A stretch of DNA of 37,270 nucleotides from Parcubacteria group bacterium Greene1014_15 (GCA_007376725.1 VMGT01000005.1:1-37270); one strand, 5' to 3'; counted from the first letter of the stretch, positions 15,232 to 24,165 are shown. Program-made: numbers and translations. The notes: a model not told the origin generated them from the sequence alone.

Positions 15232-15484
15232 CGTTTTTCCCTTCCCTTGCGAGAGTTTTGGAAATCTAACAAACCGCTTATATTTGTATCACAAGAGAAT
15301 ATACTTGTCAAATTTTTGGTTCCTCCTAATGAATCTCAAAAGTTGCTATCTCATAGAGAAAGATTAAAAACAAAAAAACAGGTACTATAGAAGGACTTAT
15401 GTACATACAAATACGCACTTCGCATTTGCAAGTCTCTTGTTTTTGTAGTATCTATAGAGCTTGTACCTTTTTCAACACAAATAC

Positions 15485-17662
15485 ATGAAACTCGTCATCG
15501 TCGAATCTCCGGCAAAGACAAAAACAATTTCAAAGTATTTGGGCAAAGACTACATCGTCAAGGCATCGATCGGACACGTTCGCGATCTGCCCAAAAATAA
15601 CAAAGACGCCATCGATATCGAGGGTGGTTTTAAGGCGCACTATGTTCCCCTTCCCGGAAAAGAAAAAGTGATCAAGGAACTCGCTCTCGCTGCGGCAAAA
15701 TCAAGCGAGGTGATTCTTGCCACCGATCCCGATCGTGAAGGAGAGGCGATCGCATGGCATGTAAGTGAAGCGATTGGCATAAAAAATCCAAAGCGCATCG
15801 TATTTCATGAGATTACCGAAACCGCTGTGCACGAAGCTCTCAACCACGCACGACGTATTAACATCGACCTTCTGCACGCCCAAGAAGCACGGCGTGTTCT
15901 CGACCGTCTATTCGGCTATGAATTAAGCGGGCTTATTTGGAAAAAAGTGCGCTATGGTCTCTCCGCCGGCCGCGTGCAATCCCCCGCCTTGCGCATCCTT
16001 GTTGAACGGGAGCGGGAAATCAAAGTATTCAAATCGGAGGATTATTGGGTTATCACTGCTCAAGTCGCAAATGCTGAAGGAGCAGAGTTTACGCTCACGT
16101 GCTCGGAAGAACCGCGCGACGAAAAAAAGGTTCAAGAAATTTTGACAGCCGGAAACAAAGAGACATGGCGAGTTGCTGATGTCAAAGAGCGCGACACATC
16201 GCGCTCACCACGGCCGCCCTTTACAACCTCGACACTTCAGCAGGCAGCAAGTTCCCGTCTCGGGTACTCTCCTTCAAAAACGATGGGGATCGCACAAAAG
16301 CTCTACGAAAGCGGATGCATCACCTACATGCGCACCGACAGCGTCGCTCTTTCGTCTCTCGCACAGAAACAAATTTCAGCTCTTGTGCTCGACGCGTATG
16401 GTAAAGAATACCTTCGGCCAGTTCAGTACAAAACGCAAAGCAAAAGCGCACAGGAAGCCCATGAAGCGATTCGTCCGACAAACGCAGCCCACAAAAGCGC
16501 CGGGCGCACCGACGAACAAAAGAAGCTCTATCAGCTCATTTGGCAACGCGCTGTTTCATCACAGATGTCTCCCGCAAAACTACTAACAACAAAGATCACC
16601 GTAAAGATCGGGGATGGCAAAATTCCTGAATTCGCCGCAACCGGCACACGAACTCTTTTCAGGGGCTGGCTTGCCGCATATCCCTACGCCGCCGGAGAAG
16701 ACATTGAACTGCCCAAAGTAACCGCTGGCGAAACACTCTTATTTAAATCAATCGAAAGTATCGCAAAACAAACACAACCGCCACCACGATATTCAGAGGC
16801 AGGGCTCGTGAAAGAACTCGAAAAACGAGGCATCGGGCGACCGAGCACGTATGCTTCCACGATCAAGACAATAGTCGACCGAGGCTATGTGGAAAAAGAA
16901 AACAAGGCGCTCAAACCTACTGACGTCGGCGAAGTGGTAAGCTCTTTCCTTGAAACAAATTTCGGACAGTACATCTCGGACTCATTCACATCTAACATGG
17001 AGGATAAACTTGATAATATCGCGAACGGAAAAAATCATTACGTCGAGACACTCACTGAATTTTATAAGCCGTTTCATGCCGATGTCGCATCAAAAGAAAG
17101 TATAGAGAAGCTCACCAACCTTGGACCCACCGATGAAAAGTGGAAATGTCCTGTCTGCGGCGCACGCATGATCATTAAACTCGGCCGCACCGGCAAATTC
17201 ATGAGCTGCTCTCGATATCCCGATTGCGAGGGCGGCAGAACGATAGACGGTGAAACTATGGAGGGTCCGAAAGACACAGGGAGGCCGTGTCCAAAGTGTG
17301 AGGATGGCATACTCGTCGAGCGACACGGTAAATTTGGAAAATTCATCGCATGCAAGAACTATCCAAAGTGTAAGTATATCGAGCAAGATCCCGAGGAAGA
17401 AAAAAAGATGCGTACGGGAGTGCACTGTCCGATCTGCAAAAAAGGAGAGATGGTAGAGCGGCGTGGACGCTTCGGCCCATTCTACAGCTGCTCGGAATAT
17501 CCGAAATGCAAGAACACAACAAAAGCGCGACCGACCGGAGCTCTCTGTACGATGTGTGGCGCACTCATGATGCAAGGCACCAAAACAATTCCGGAGCGCT
17601 GTAGTGACAAAACATGCCCAAATCACAATCCACAAAAATTGACACAGAATGAAGCGAAATAA
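15485..17662 (+). CDS. topA: DNA topoisomerase I
   Basis: 725 aa from ATG 15485 (MKLVIVESPAKTKT). Type IA enzyme that relaxes negative supercoils. Toprim domain at 1-120 (VESPAKTKT, ATDPDREGEAIAWH), SAGRVQSPALRI, and active-site tyrosine about 281 in GCITYMRTDS, then RGIGRPSTYAS. The C-terminus (about 555-715) carries four zinc modules: CPVCGAR...CSRYPDC, CPKCEDG...CKNYPKC, CPICKKG...CSEYPKC and CTMCGAL...CSDKTCPNH. It is read alone between the unknown leftward gene and relA/spoT. Upstream sequence at 15390-15478 has several partly complementary segments. Confidence 0.97.
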   Translation: MKLVIVESPAKTKTISKYLGKDYIVKASIGHVRDLPKNNKDAIDIEGGFKAHYVPLPGKEKVIKELALAAAKSSEVILATDPDREGEAIAWHVSEAIGIKNPKRIVFHEITETAVHEALNHARRINIDLLHAQEARRVLDRLFGYELSGLIWKKVRYGLSAGRVQSPALRILVEREREIKVFKSEDYWVITAQVANAEGAEFTLTCSEEPRDEKKVQEILTAGNKETWRVADVKERDTSRSPRPPFTTSTLQQAASSRLGYSPSKTMGIAQKLYESGCITYMRTDSVALSSLAQKQISALVLDAYGKEYLRPVQYKTQSKSAQEAHEAIRPTNAAHKSAGRTDEQKKLYQLIWQRAVSSQMSPAKLLTTKITVKIGDGKIPEFAATGTRTLFRGWLAAYPYAAGEDIELPKVTAGETLLFKSIESIAKQTQPPPRYSEAGLVKELEKRGIGRPSTYASTIKTIVDRGYVEKENKALKPTDVGEVVSSFLETNFGQYISDSFTSNMEDKLDNIANGKNHYVETLTEFYKPFHADVASKESIEKLTNLGPTDEKWKCPVCGARMIIKLGRTGKFMSCSRYPDCEGGRTIDGETMEGPKDTGRPCPKCEDGILVERHGKFGKFIACKNYPKCKYIEQDPEEEKKMRTGVHCPICKKGEMVERRGRFGPFYSCSEYPKCKNTTKARPTGALCTMCGALMMQGTKTIPERCSDKTCPNHNPQKLTQNEAK

Positions 17663-17695
17663 TACAAGGCACAGCATAGAAGCTGTGCCTTGTAT
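17662..17695 (+). terminator. Hairpin after topA, ATACAAGGCACAGC stem
   Basis: A perfect 14-bp stem with a 6-nt loop starting at the topA stop codon. There is no clear U tract, so termination may be partial before relA/spoT 23 nt on. Confidence 0.6.
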
Positions 17696-17717
17696 GGTGA
17701 GGGATATACTTTAATAT

Positions 17718-19286
17718 ATGGCAGACACAGAAATAAGCGTACAGGATAAAATAAAGGAGATTACATCGCTTCGTGCCGCTCCATTCTCAAAGGAGGGCAT
17801 GATGCTCATGACGAGAGCATATCTCTTTGCTTTGAATGCCCATAAGAACCATACACGGTACTCCGGTGAGCCTTACATGGTTCACCTCCATGAGACTGCA
17901 AAAAACCTCGCCAAGCTCGGCATGGGATCGCATACGATTGCCGCAGGCCTGCTTCATGACGTTATTGAAGACACTGGAATTGATCAAAAGATAATCCAAG
18001 CTGAATTTGGCAATGAGATCCTCGGGCTCATTGAGGGGGTCACGAAACTGGGAACACTCAAATACCGCGGACTCAAGCGGCATACGGAAAGCTTGCGAAA
18101 ACTCTTTATCGCAATGTCGAAAGATTTGCGCGTGCTCATCATCAAACTTGCGGATCGTCTTCACAACATGCAGACACTCATGCATGTACCTCTACACAAG
18201 CAAAAACGCATCGCTGAAGAAACGCTCGAGATTTTTGCTCCGCTTGCCTATCGCCTTGGTATGCGATCTCTTAATCGCGAACTTGAAGACCTCGCATTTC
18301 CCTACGTCTATCCCAAGGAACATGCAGAGATAAAAAAAATGCTCAAACAAAAAAGCAAAGAAACAGGGGTACATCTCGAAAAGAATCTTCGTTCACTTCA
18401 GAAAGCGCTTGCAAAGGAGAATGTGCGCAACACCCATATCAGCTTTCGTATCAAGGGACTCTATAGCACATACAAAAAATGGCTGCGAAAAAACAAGGAT
18501 ATCAACCAGATTTATGATATTTCAGCAATACGTATCGTCGTGCCGTCAATACACGACTGCTATCATGTTCTTGGCATCATTCACGGCCTCTGGCGGCCTA
18601 TGCCAGGACGAATCAAAGATTACATCGCATTTCCAAAACCAAACGGGTATCAGAGTATTCATACAACGATCTTCACGGGCGATGGCAGTATTATCGAAGT
18701 CCAGATCAGAACGGAAGATATGGAACGAGATGCAGAGTTTGGTATTGCTTCTCATTTGATTTATAAAGAAGGACGGCCAGCGGACGAAACAAGCAATTTT
18801 GTCCGCCTCATGCAACTACTTTCCTATCGCACATGGTTTAGTGGAGAAAAAAGCGATTCGCAATCAGGAGCAACACCGCATGCGCCTGATGCATCCACGC
18901 CTCTCTGGGTACAACAGCTTGCCGAGTCGCAAGCAGAGATCACCGAGCCGCAAGAATTTTTGGAGAACCTGCGTGCTGACTTTTTCCAGCATCGTGTATT
19001 CGTCTTTACCCCTATGGGCGATGTCGTTGATCTCCCGGTCGACTCAAGTCCGATAGATTTTGCATACGCGATACATTCAGATATCGGGAATCATATTTCG
19101 GGCGCAAAAGTGAACGGTAAACTCGTCTCTTTAGACACAAAACTGCACAACGGCGATGTCGTGGAAATTCAGACAAAACAATCAAGCAAACCATCGTCCA
19201 AATGGCTTGAGTTTTGTAAAACCGGCGTCGCTAAAAGAAAGATTCAGGCATCTCTACAACCTCAAGATCAGAATCATTCCGCTTGA
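17718..19286 (+). CDS. RelA/SpoT-type (p)ppGpp synthetase/hydrolase
   Basis: 522 aa. HD hydrolase domain at about 30-200 with its metal and substrate residues present: HTRYSGEPYMVH, LLHDVIEDT (HD at 80-81), KLADRLHNMQT. Synthetase domain at about 240-370: RIKGLYSTYKKW, DISAIRIVV, RIKDYIAFPKPNGYQSIHTTI, EVQIRTEDMERDAEFG. TGS domain at about 425-490 (VFVFTPMGDVVDLPVDSSPIDFAYAIHSDIG). The C-terminal zinc-finger and ACT domains of full-length Rel are missing, so amino-acid or ribosome sensing may differ. All hydrolase residues seem intact, suggesting a bifunctional enzyme. Its TGA overlaps the -35 box of the next gene's promoter. Confidence 0.95.
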   Translation: MADTEISVQDKIKEITSLRAAPFSKEGMMLMTRAYLFALNAHKNHTRYSGEPYMVHLHETAKNLAKLGMGSHTIAAGLLHDVIEDTGIDQKIIQAEFGNEILGLIEGVTKLGTLKYRGLKRHTESLRKLFIAMSKDLRVLIIKLADRLHNMQTLMHVPLHKQKRIAEETLEIFAPLAYRLGMRSLNRELEDLAFPYVYPKEHAEIKKMLKQKSKETGVHLEKNLRSLQKALAKENVRNTHISFRIKGLYSTYKKWLRKNKDINQIYDISAIRIVVPSIHDCYHVLGIIHGLWRPMPGRIKDYIAFPKPNGYQSIHTTIFTGDGSIIEVQIRTEDMERDAEFGIASHLIYKEGRPADETSNFVRLMQLLSYRTWFSGEKSDSQSGATPHAPDASTPLWVQQLAESQAEITEPQEFLENLRADFFQHRVFVFTPMGDVVDLPVDSSPIDFAYAIHSDIGNHISGAKVNGKLVSLDTKLHNGDVVEIQTKQSSKPSSKWLEFCKTGVAKRKIQASLQPQDQNHSA

Positions 19287-19310
19287 CATTGTTTAGTTTT
19301 GTGATATCAT
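19283..19310 (+). promoter_or_regulatory. Strong promoter of the CxxCxGxG protein gene
   Basis: TTGACA (19283-19288), 16-nt spacer, TATCAT (19305-19310). The -35 box overlaps the stop codon of relA/spoT, giving the next gene independent transcription with a leader of about 50 nt. Confidence 0.75.
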
Positions 19311-19366
19311 ATCGGCAGGTATCCCAAACAATTTCCAATATCCACCAACTTTGGGGAGATGAGCCA

Positions 19367-19966
19367 ATGGAAACTGAAGACGAACTTCAACAGATTCATG
19401 ATATTGAAAAGGGCTTTGCACTGCTCCATGATATGTCTGTATCTGCAGACATTATCAGTGCAAAGACAAAACTGCTGGCCGAGCTTGCCACCGAGCCAAA
19501 AACGCTCGATGGTACGCCCCTTTCGCAACTAGGCAAGGGGTTGCGGCAGCCTGGCGTTGAAACACTTCTCTGTATGGTTTGTCAAAAAGCAGGCTATATC
19601 GAAAATAAGCGGCCTGTTATGGCGAACTGCCCCGAGTGCCATGGAGCAGGCACACGCCCGCAAACATTTGAGTGCTTCCCGTGCCAAGGCTCGGGCAAGT
19701 TCACCCAATGGCGCACAGGACGTATCGTGCGGTGCAGAGTGTGTAAGGGATCGGGCAGATTTACCTCTCCAACGCTCACACAGGCATGCCAGACCTGTCT
19801 AGGACATAAAACCGTGCCCATCGACAACCAGTTCGTTGTCGATTATGTCAAGTGCTCGAAATGTCAAGGAATGGGGGAAACAAAAGCCCCATTCAAGCCC
19901 GTTTTCAACGACAACACGCGCCAAAAACTGCTGCAAGCACGAGAACGTGCAGCAACATCAAAGTAG
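19367..19966 (+). CDS. DnaJ-type CxxCxGxG zinc-finger protein without a J domain
   Basis: 199 aa; start at ATG 19367 (METEDELQQIHD) because GGGGAGAT lies just upstream, the track ORF adding 28 residues of leader. Residues 1-65 are helical (possible coiled coil). From about 67 on come CMVCQKAG, CPECHGAG, CFPCQGSG, CRVCKGSG, CQTCLGHK and CSKCQGMG: six CxxC units, more than the four of DnaJ. No J domain and no C-terminal substrate-binding domain. Such zinc modules bind unfolded proteins or act in disulfide handling; the present function is unknown. It has its own consensus promoter and a terminator. Confidence 0.8.
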   Translation: METEDELQQIHDIEKGFALLHDMSVSADIISAKTKLLAELATEPKTLDGTPLSQLGKGLRQPGVETLLCMVCQKAGYIENKRPVMANCPECHGAGTRPQTFECFPCQGSGKFTQWRTGRIVRCRVCKGSGRFTSPTLTQACQTCLGHKTVPIDNQFVVDYVKCSKCQGMGETKAPFKPVFNDNTRQKLLQARERAATSK

Positions 19967-19970
19967 TACC

Positions 19971-19997
19971 AGCCTGCTCTCGCACCGGGAGCAGGCT
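19971..19997. terminator. Hairpin terminator, AGCCTGCTC stem
   Basis: 9-bp stem with a 9-nt loop five bases past the stop of the zinc protein, followed by GTCCATTTTTC on the plus strand. It separates it from convergent parB. Confidence 0.7.
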
Positions 19998-20006
19998 GTC
20001 CATTTT

Positions 20007-21170
20007 TCATATACTAAAGTTTCTGACTGAATAAAGATTTTCCTCTTCGATTTTATCTTCGACAATAGTTTCTCGCGGTGGGGGCATACGCTCTTCCTCT
20101 TCAGATATATGCTCTTGTTCGGCAGGAAGATCACTTGGCGCAAGTTCTTCGATATTATCGCCATCATCACTATCAACAGCAAGCGGATCTCCTCCCATCA
20201 TTTCCGAAACCAACGCCGCTTTTTCTGTGGCATCTCCTGAAGAATCTTCGATCTCTACCTGACGCGCTTCTGCCACCACAGGCTGCTTTCGCAATTGTTC
20301 TTCCATATAGTTCTTAAGCAGTAAATCGGGATCTTTTAATTCATTCGTATGAATGAGCTCCAATATTTTGTGCAAGTCCTCATTCGAGAAAAAATCAATC
20401 ACAAGTTTGCCACCGACCTCGCGCTGTTCTATTTGCACACGCGTTCCGAGCGATTCTGCAAGACGCTTTTCAAGTTCGATGATCTCGGGATTATATCCTC
20501 GATCTTTCTTGCGAACGCGATCGGTCGCAATCCTTCTCGCAATTGATTCCGCCTCTCGGACGGTCAGCTGTTTGAAAAGAATTTCTTTATATAACGTCAT
20601 CTGCTCTTCTTCTCGATCACTCAACATAAGCAGCGCACGCGCATGGCCTTCAGAAACTTTTCCTTGCGATACAGCATTCTTAATTTCTTCAGACAATCCA
20701 AGAAGACGAAGACTATTTGAAACATATTCGCGGCTTTTTCCTATCTTTTTCGCCACCTGCGTGTGGCTGAAATGAAACTCGCTTACGAGACGATCGAAAG
20801 CCTTCGAACGATCGATAGCGTTGAGGTCTTCGCGCTGCAGATTTTCTATAATAGCGAGTTCAAGTTTCATCTGATCATTTTCTTCCCCGCTTCGTATCAT
20901 CACGGGAATATGCGCAATACCAGCCATTTTCGATGCGCGAAGGCGGCGCTCTCCCGCAATGAGTTCGTATGATACGGTAATACCACCCTCTTCGGTCGTG
21001 GATTCATGCCGCGTCACAACAAGCGGCTGAAGAATACCGTACATGCGAATCGATTCTGCAAGGTCGTTTAACCGATCCGGATCAAAATCCCGTCGTGGCT
21101 GGTAGGGATTTGGCGTAACCTTGTCGACTTCAACCCAGAAAATAGCATCATTTTGAAATTGTTGTGCCAT
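20007..21170 (-). CDS. parB: ParB-family chromosome partitioning protein
   Basis: 387 aa. CTPase/ParB box region at 10-110 (NPYQPRRDFD, LIAGERRLRASKMAG, IIENLQREDLNAIDRSKAF), helix-turn-helix at about 133-165 (FHFSHTQVAKKIGKSREYVSNSLRLLGL), then SEGHARALL and a dimerisation region near 260-290. After that comes an unusual acidic, probably disordered tail of about 90 residues (SSGDATEKAALVSEMMGGDP..., EEEERMPPP). ParB spreads from parS sites and directs chromosome segregation with ParA. No parA gene and no parS-like TGTTTCACGTGAAACA sequence is visible in the window. No Shine-Dalgarno is obvious. Confidence 0.92.
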   Translation of the reverse strand: MAQQFQNDAIFWVEVDKVTPNPYQPRRDFDPDRLNDLAESIRMYGILQPLVVTRHESTTEEGGITVSYELIAGERRLRASKMAGIAHIPVMIRSGEENDQMKLELAIIENLQREDLNAIDRSKAFDRLVSEFHFSHTQVAKKIGKSREYVSNSLRLLGLSEEIKNAVSQGKVSEGHARALLMLSDREEEQMTLYKEILFKQLTVREAESIARRIATDRVRKKDRGYNPEIIELEKRLAESLGTRVQIEQREVGGKLVIDFFSNEDLHKILELIHTNELKDPDLLLKNYMEEQLRKQPVVAEARQVEIEDSSGDATEKAALVSEMMGGDPLAVDSDDGDNIEELAPSDLPAEQEHISEEEERMPPPRETIVEDKIEEENLYSVRNFSI

Positions 21171-21243
21171 GAAGATTAATGAATAGATCTATCAAATAAT
21201 GATAGTAGATAGTATACCATATAGAAATTCTGGGGAGAGCAAG

Positions 21244-21323
21244 TTTGGTGTGTAAAAAAATCCCTCCCATCATCCGAAAACCTTCCCCTTTATCAAAGGG
21301 GGAATGAGGGGGATTTACACAAA
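21244..21323. repeat. 80-bp palindromic element with CCCCTTTATCAAAGGGG core
   Basis: Imperfect inverted ends (TTTGGTGTGTAAAAAAATCCC and GGGGGATTTACACAAA) enclose a perfect inner hairpin CCCCTTT-ATC-AAAGGGG. The TCCCCCTTTATCAAAGGGGGA pattern is widespread in bacterial genomes as a small mobile palindrome. It sits between parB and tRNA-Leu. Confidence 0.65.
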
Positions 21324-21378
21324 TGGAGGAGTTCATATTGATTTATGCACACATTTTTCGTACTATATGTTCATTCTA

Positions 21379-21460
21379 GCCGCGGTGGCGGAATTGGCAG
21401 ACGCATACGACTCAAAATCGTACGGGGAAACCCATGAGAGTTCGATTCTCTCCCGCGGCA
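21379..21460 (+). tRNA. tRNA-Leu (anticodon CAA)
   Basis: Class II tRNA with long variable arm. Acceptor GCCGCGG pairs with CCGCGGC, discriminator A; anticodon loop CTCAAAA gives CAA; T-arm GAGAGTTCGATTCTCTC. CCA is not encoded. Confidence 0.95.
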
Positions 21461-21654
21461 CACGAGCATACCTGCGAGTGTGGTGCGGAGCGAGCCAACT
21501 GCTTGGCTCGCGTGAGAGAATCGAAGGGCGCAGGCATATCGCGTACTCGCGATGCCGAGCCGGGGTCGAGAGCACTTGGGCTTTTGGGGTCCGAAGGACG
21601 AACAAAAGACTTAGTGACTCGTGACCGATTCTCCACATTCTCTCCCGCGACACA
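21445..21654 (+). repeat. Direct repeat of the tRNA-Leu 3' end, 192 bp apart
   Basis: ATTCTCTCCCGCGGCACA at 21445-21462 recurs with one mismatch at 21637-21654. The stretch between them holds hairpins (GCGAGCCAA-CTGC-TTGGCTCGC) and an inverted copy of the T-arm (GAGAGAATCGAA, 21514-21525), but no gene. This looks like paired attachment-site ends with almost nothing left between them. Confidence 0.55.
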
Positions 21655-21697
21655 AACACAATTGATCGAATTCACGCCTCCACGTATAGTTTGATGT

Positions 21698-22348
21698 ATG
21701 ATTCAAAAACGCGAAACACTCACCAAAAAGGAACGCTCTGCGGAAAAAGCTTTCTTCGCCAACCTCAACATCAAGAAGCGTACTACCAAGACACCTCTCG
21801 TCGTAGCTCTCATCGGCCTCGTCGGTTCGGGCAAAACTTCAGTGGCACAAGAATTGGCAAAGCATATTGGCGCTACAATCGTTTCGAGCGACATCATTCG
21901 AATCGAACTTCGCAAACAGAAAGAACGGTACGAAAATGCGCGCACTATTGCCGAAAACGCCGCTATCAAAGTTATTGAGTCCGGCGGCAATGCTATCCTT
22001 GATTCTGATTTTATAGACCGACACAAGCGCGCGAGTTTGCGGTTGCGATTTCGAGCAACTAATGTTCATCCTGTCTTCATTCGCATACACTGCAACATTG
22101 ATGCCCAAATCACTCGCATGCTCGCAGAATTCTGCGACGATCACACGAGCGAATTTTTGCGTCCGGAAGTAAAAATTCGCGAAATGTGGCGCCGCACACC
22201 CCTCCATTATCGTTCCACAAACCAACGAGGCGGTATATGGGCGCTCAAAAAACTACCGTTCACCGTCTCTGCCGAGATTAACACAACACATTCCGATGCA
22301 TGGAAGAAAGAAGTTGAGAAAATTGCACAACGATTCCTCGATGCATAA
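21698..22348 (+). CDS. P-loop kinase of the zeta-toxin/AAA_33 type
   Basis: 216 aa. After a basic N-terminus (TKKERSAEKAFFANLNIKKR) comes Walker A in VVALIGLVGSGKTSVAQELA (about 41-48), SSDIIRIELRK in the substrate region, and NAILDSDFIDRHKRASLR, the pattern of small-molecule or nucleotide kinases related to zeta toxin and chloramphenicol phosphotransferase. The substrate cannot be told. The start is at ATG 21698; no antitoxin-like neighbour is seen. It follows tRNA-Leu and its repeat in the same direction. Confidence 0.75.
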   Translation: MIQKRETLTKKERSAEKAFFANLNIKKRTTKTPLVVALIGLVGSGKTSVAQELAKHIGATIVSSDIIRIELRKQKERYENARTIAENAAIKVIESGGNAILDSDFIDRHKRASLRLRFRATNVHPVFIRIHCNIDAQITRMLAEFCDDHTSEFLRPEVKIREMWRRTPLHYRSTNQRGGIWALKKLPFTVSAEINTTHSDAWKKEVEKIAQRFLDA

Positions 22349-22434
22349 ATCTTGCAAAAACATTTTTCCCATATACCCTATATTCATAGCTTTACAGCGG
22401 TTCTTACTAAACCCATTTGTAGAAAGGATGACAA

Positions 22435-22881
22435 ATGCTGCGCTCACTGCGTTTCTTGTTTTTGATCGTAACCATCAGTTTACTCACAATCTCATGCGCC
22501 AGTAGAGGAGAACTGATTCCCTACCCCGAAAAATACACGCTACTTCAGAGACGCTCATTCGATTTCTACGTGCATCTTGCGCAAAAAAGATATGACCGCA
22601 TGTATGACATGCAAAGCACAAATATTCGTCAAGAAGAAACCAAAGAGAAATATGTTGCCGATCTCACAAATTTTTTCAAGGGACTGCAGGTTTGGACACA
22701 TCCAACTGAAGTCGTGAGCAGCTTGGGTCGAGTAGGCATAACAAAAACAATCGTCTTCTTACGCCTTGGCGAATATACACGTGCCGGGTGCCTGCAGTTT
22801 TCTTGGATATTTGAGAATAACAACTGGTTTATGAACGGCGACGGCGGAAACTGCGACGTCCCGAGTGATGCATTTCAGTAG
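22435..22881 (+). CDS. Small lipoprotein, 148 aa
   Basis: Signal peptide with basic start (MLRSLRF), hydrophobic core and lipobox LTISC, giving acylated Cys21. The mature part begins with polar sequence and includes helices (RRSFDFYVHLAQKRYDRMYDM) and a strand-rich end (GCLQFSWIFENNNWFMNGDGGNC), similar in outline to NTF2-like/DUF4878 lipoproteins, but this is only a guess. AGAAAGGA precedes the ATG. Located outside the cytoplasmic membrane. A terminator follows. Confidence 0.75.
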   Translation: MLRSLRFLFLIVTISLLTISCASRGELIPYPEKYTLLQRRSFDFYVHLAQKRYDRMYDMQSTNIRQEETKEKYVADLTNFFKGLQVWTHPTEVVSSLGRVGITKTIVFLRLGEYTRAGCLQFSWIFENNNWFMNGDGGNCDVPSDAFQ

Positions 22882-22887
22882 TACGCA

Positions 22888-22915
22888 GAAGCTCGAGAGA
22901 ATACTCTCGAGCTTC
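22888..22915. terminator. Bidirectional hairpin, GAAGCTCGAGAG stem
   Basis: A perfect 12-bp stem with loop AATA lies exactly between the convergent lipoprotein and amidase stops. Confidence 0.75.
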
Positions 22916-22917
22916 AC

Positions 22918-24123
22918 TCATTTACCATAGAGTATATGTAACTGTGCGCGCGTCAGCCGTTCAGCAATTCCACTTGCTTCTAAATGATATTTCTTCTGAA
23001 ACGCTTTCACTGCGCGTTTCGTGCATTCAAAAAATATACCCGTGAGCGGACAATCATTTTTTGTTGAACCTTGCGGTGGATAGAGTCCCTCAAGATTCAG
23101 GGCGATTTGAAGCGCAAGCACATCCGGATGATTTTTTATCCCCATGGACAAATCCTGCATCCATGAATACGGCAACACCGCTGTTTCACCGACTCCTCGT
23201 TCACGGTTTTCAAAAAAATCAACAATGCCGAGATATGTCTGCAGCGCAGCTTCATGCAGCCATAATTTCCGAACAACACTCGACTGAAATTGAGGCTCGT
23301 AAATGTATGCGTACTCAATAAAGAGCGACGGTGCGTCAAGAGAATTGCTCGCGCCGAGACCAATAAGCTGTTGATCTTCTAGTATTCCATCTTTTTCTGG
23401 TGGCACGTCGCTTTGCGGAAAACGATCAAAAAGACGAACGTACACATTTTGAGCTATATTTTTACTAACGGCAGCGTTTGAATATTGATGATCCGGTATG
23501 TATAGAGCAAAACCTGAATTCTCACCGGCAGAGCGCACATTTTTTCTCGCAGTGTCGTTGAAATGAATATGGATCACGAGATCAATACCGTTTTCATTTG
23601 CCCACATATTGAGGCCATAGAGTTTAGTGACTGTATCTCCCGGAGCGTTGTTGTGCTGTACCTGTACATTACTTTGTACAAGTCCTGTTTTTTGAATCGA
23701 ATACATTCCTAAATGTTTTTGACGTCGAAATTCCAATATCTGATCGTTTTTTTCAGTAAAGTACGTTTGCAACATCGGATTGTATCCTTTCGAGTCCTGT
23801 GCAAGAGTCACGTCGAATCGTGTGTCGGTGAGAAACAATTCTTCGAGTTTGCCACCGAGTTCTAGATTAAGTCCGAGTTCTGATACTTTTTTGAAAACTG
23901 CTCCGCCCGCCTCCTTGTCGTGCCCGGGTACAATCAGAACTTTTATTCGTTCACCTCCTTTTTTTGCTGTCTCAAACTCCGCTCGAATTTTTTTGACCGT
24001 CGTGCTATCGACAAAAAAAATACTGCCCGATTGCGAGCGCATATCAAAATTTTTGTCTACTATAATAATCAGTGCACACAGAAGAATCAGAAGATATATT
24101 GCGTGTCTATGAACATAGTACAT
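22918..24123 (-). CDS. N-acetylmuramoyl-L-alanine amidase with peptidoglycan-binding domain
   Basis: 401 aa. An N-terminal transmembrane or uncleaved signal segment (residues 6-24, HAIYLLILLCALIIIVDKNF), then an Amidase_3 fold: VLIVPGHD (zinc His), HIHFND (zinc His) and FIEYAY with the catalytic Glu. Residues about 335-400 form a peptidoglycan-binding domain (HPDVLALQIALNLEGLYPP ... AVKAFQKKYHLEASG). It should cut the bond between muramic acid and the stem peptide, during division or wall remodelling. A long insertion (about 115-190, NPMLQTYFTEKNDQILEFRRQK...) is larger than in short family members. Confidence 0.88.
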   Translation of the reverse strand: MYYVHRHAIYLLILLCALIIIVDKNFDMRSQSGSIFFVDSTTVKKIRAEFETAKKGGERIKVLIVPGHDKEAGGAVFKKVSELGLNLELGGKLEELFLTDTRFDVTLAQDSKGYNPMLQTYFTEKNDQILEFRRQKHLGMYSIQKTGLVQSNVQVQHNNAPGDTVTKLYGLNMWANENGIDLVIHIHFNDTARKNVRSAGENSGFALYIPDHQYSNAAVSKNIAQNVYVRLFDRFPQSDVPPEKDGILEDQQLIGLGASNSLDAPSLFIEYAYIYEPQFQSSVVRKLWLHEAALQTYLGIVDFFENRERGVGETAVLPYSWMQDLSMGIKNHPDVLALQIALNLEGLYPPQGSTKNDCPLTGIFFECTKRAVKAFQKKYHLEASGIAERLTRAQLHILYGK

Positions 24124-24165
24124 TTAGCAAGTATAGCAAATTACGCAAAGAAGGATTGAGTATTG

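Noticed and set aside
17090-17677. 195-aa ORF antisense to the topA zinc region
   Set aside because: Shadow frame produced by the Cys/Gly-rich codons of topA.
21363-21659. 98-aa leftward and 86-aa rightward ORFs over tRNA-Leu
   Set aside because: They are translations of the tRNA gene and its repeat (SWVSPYDFESYASAN type), a well-known artefact.
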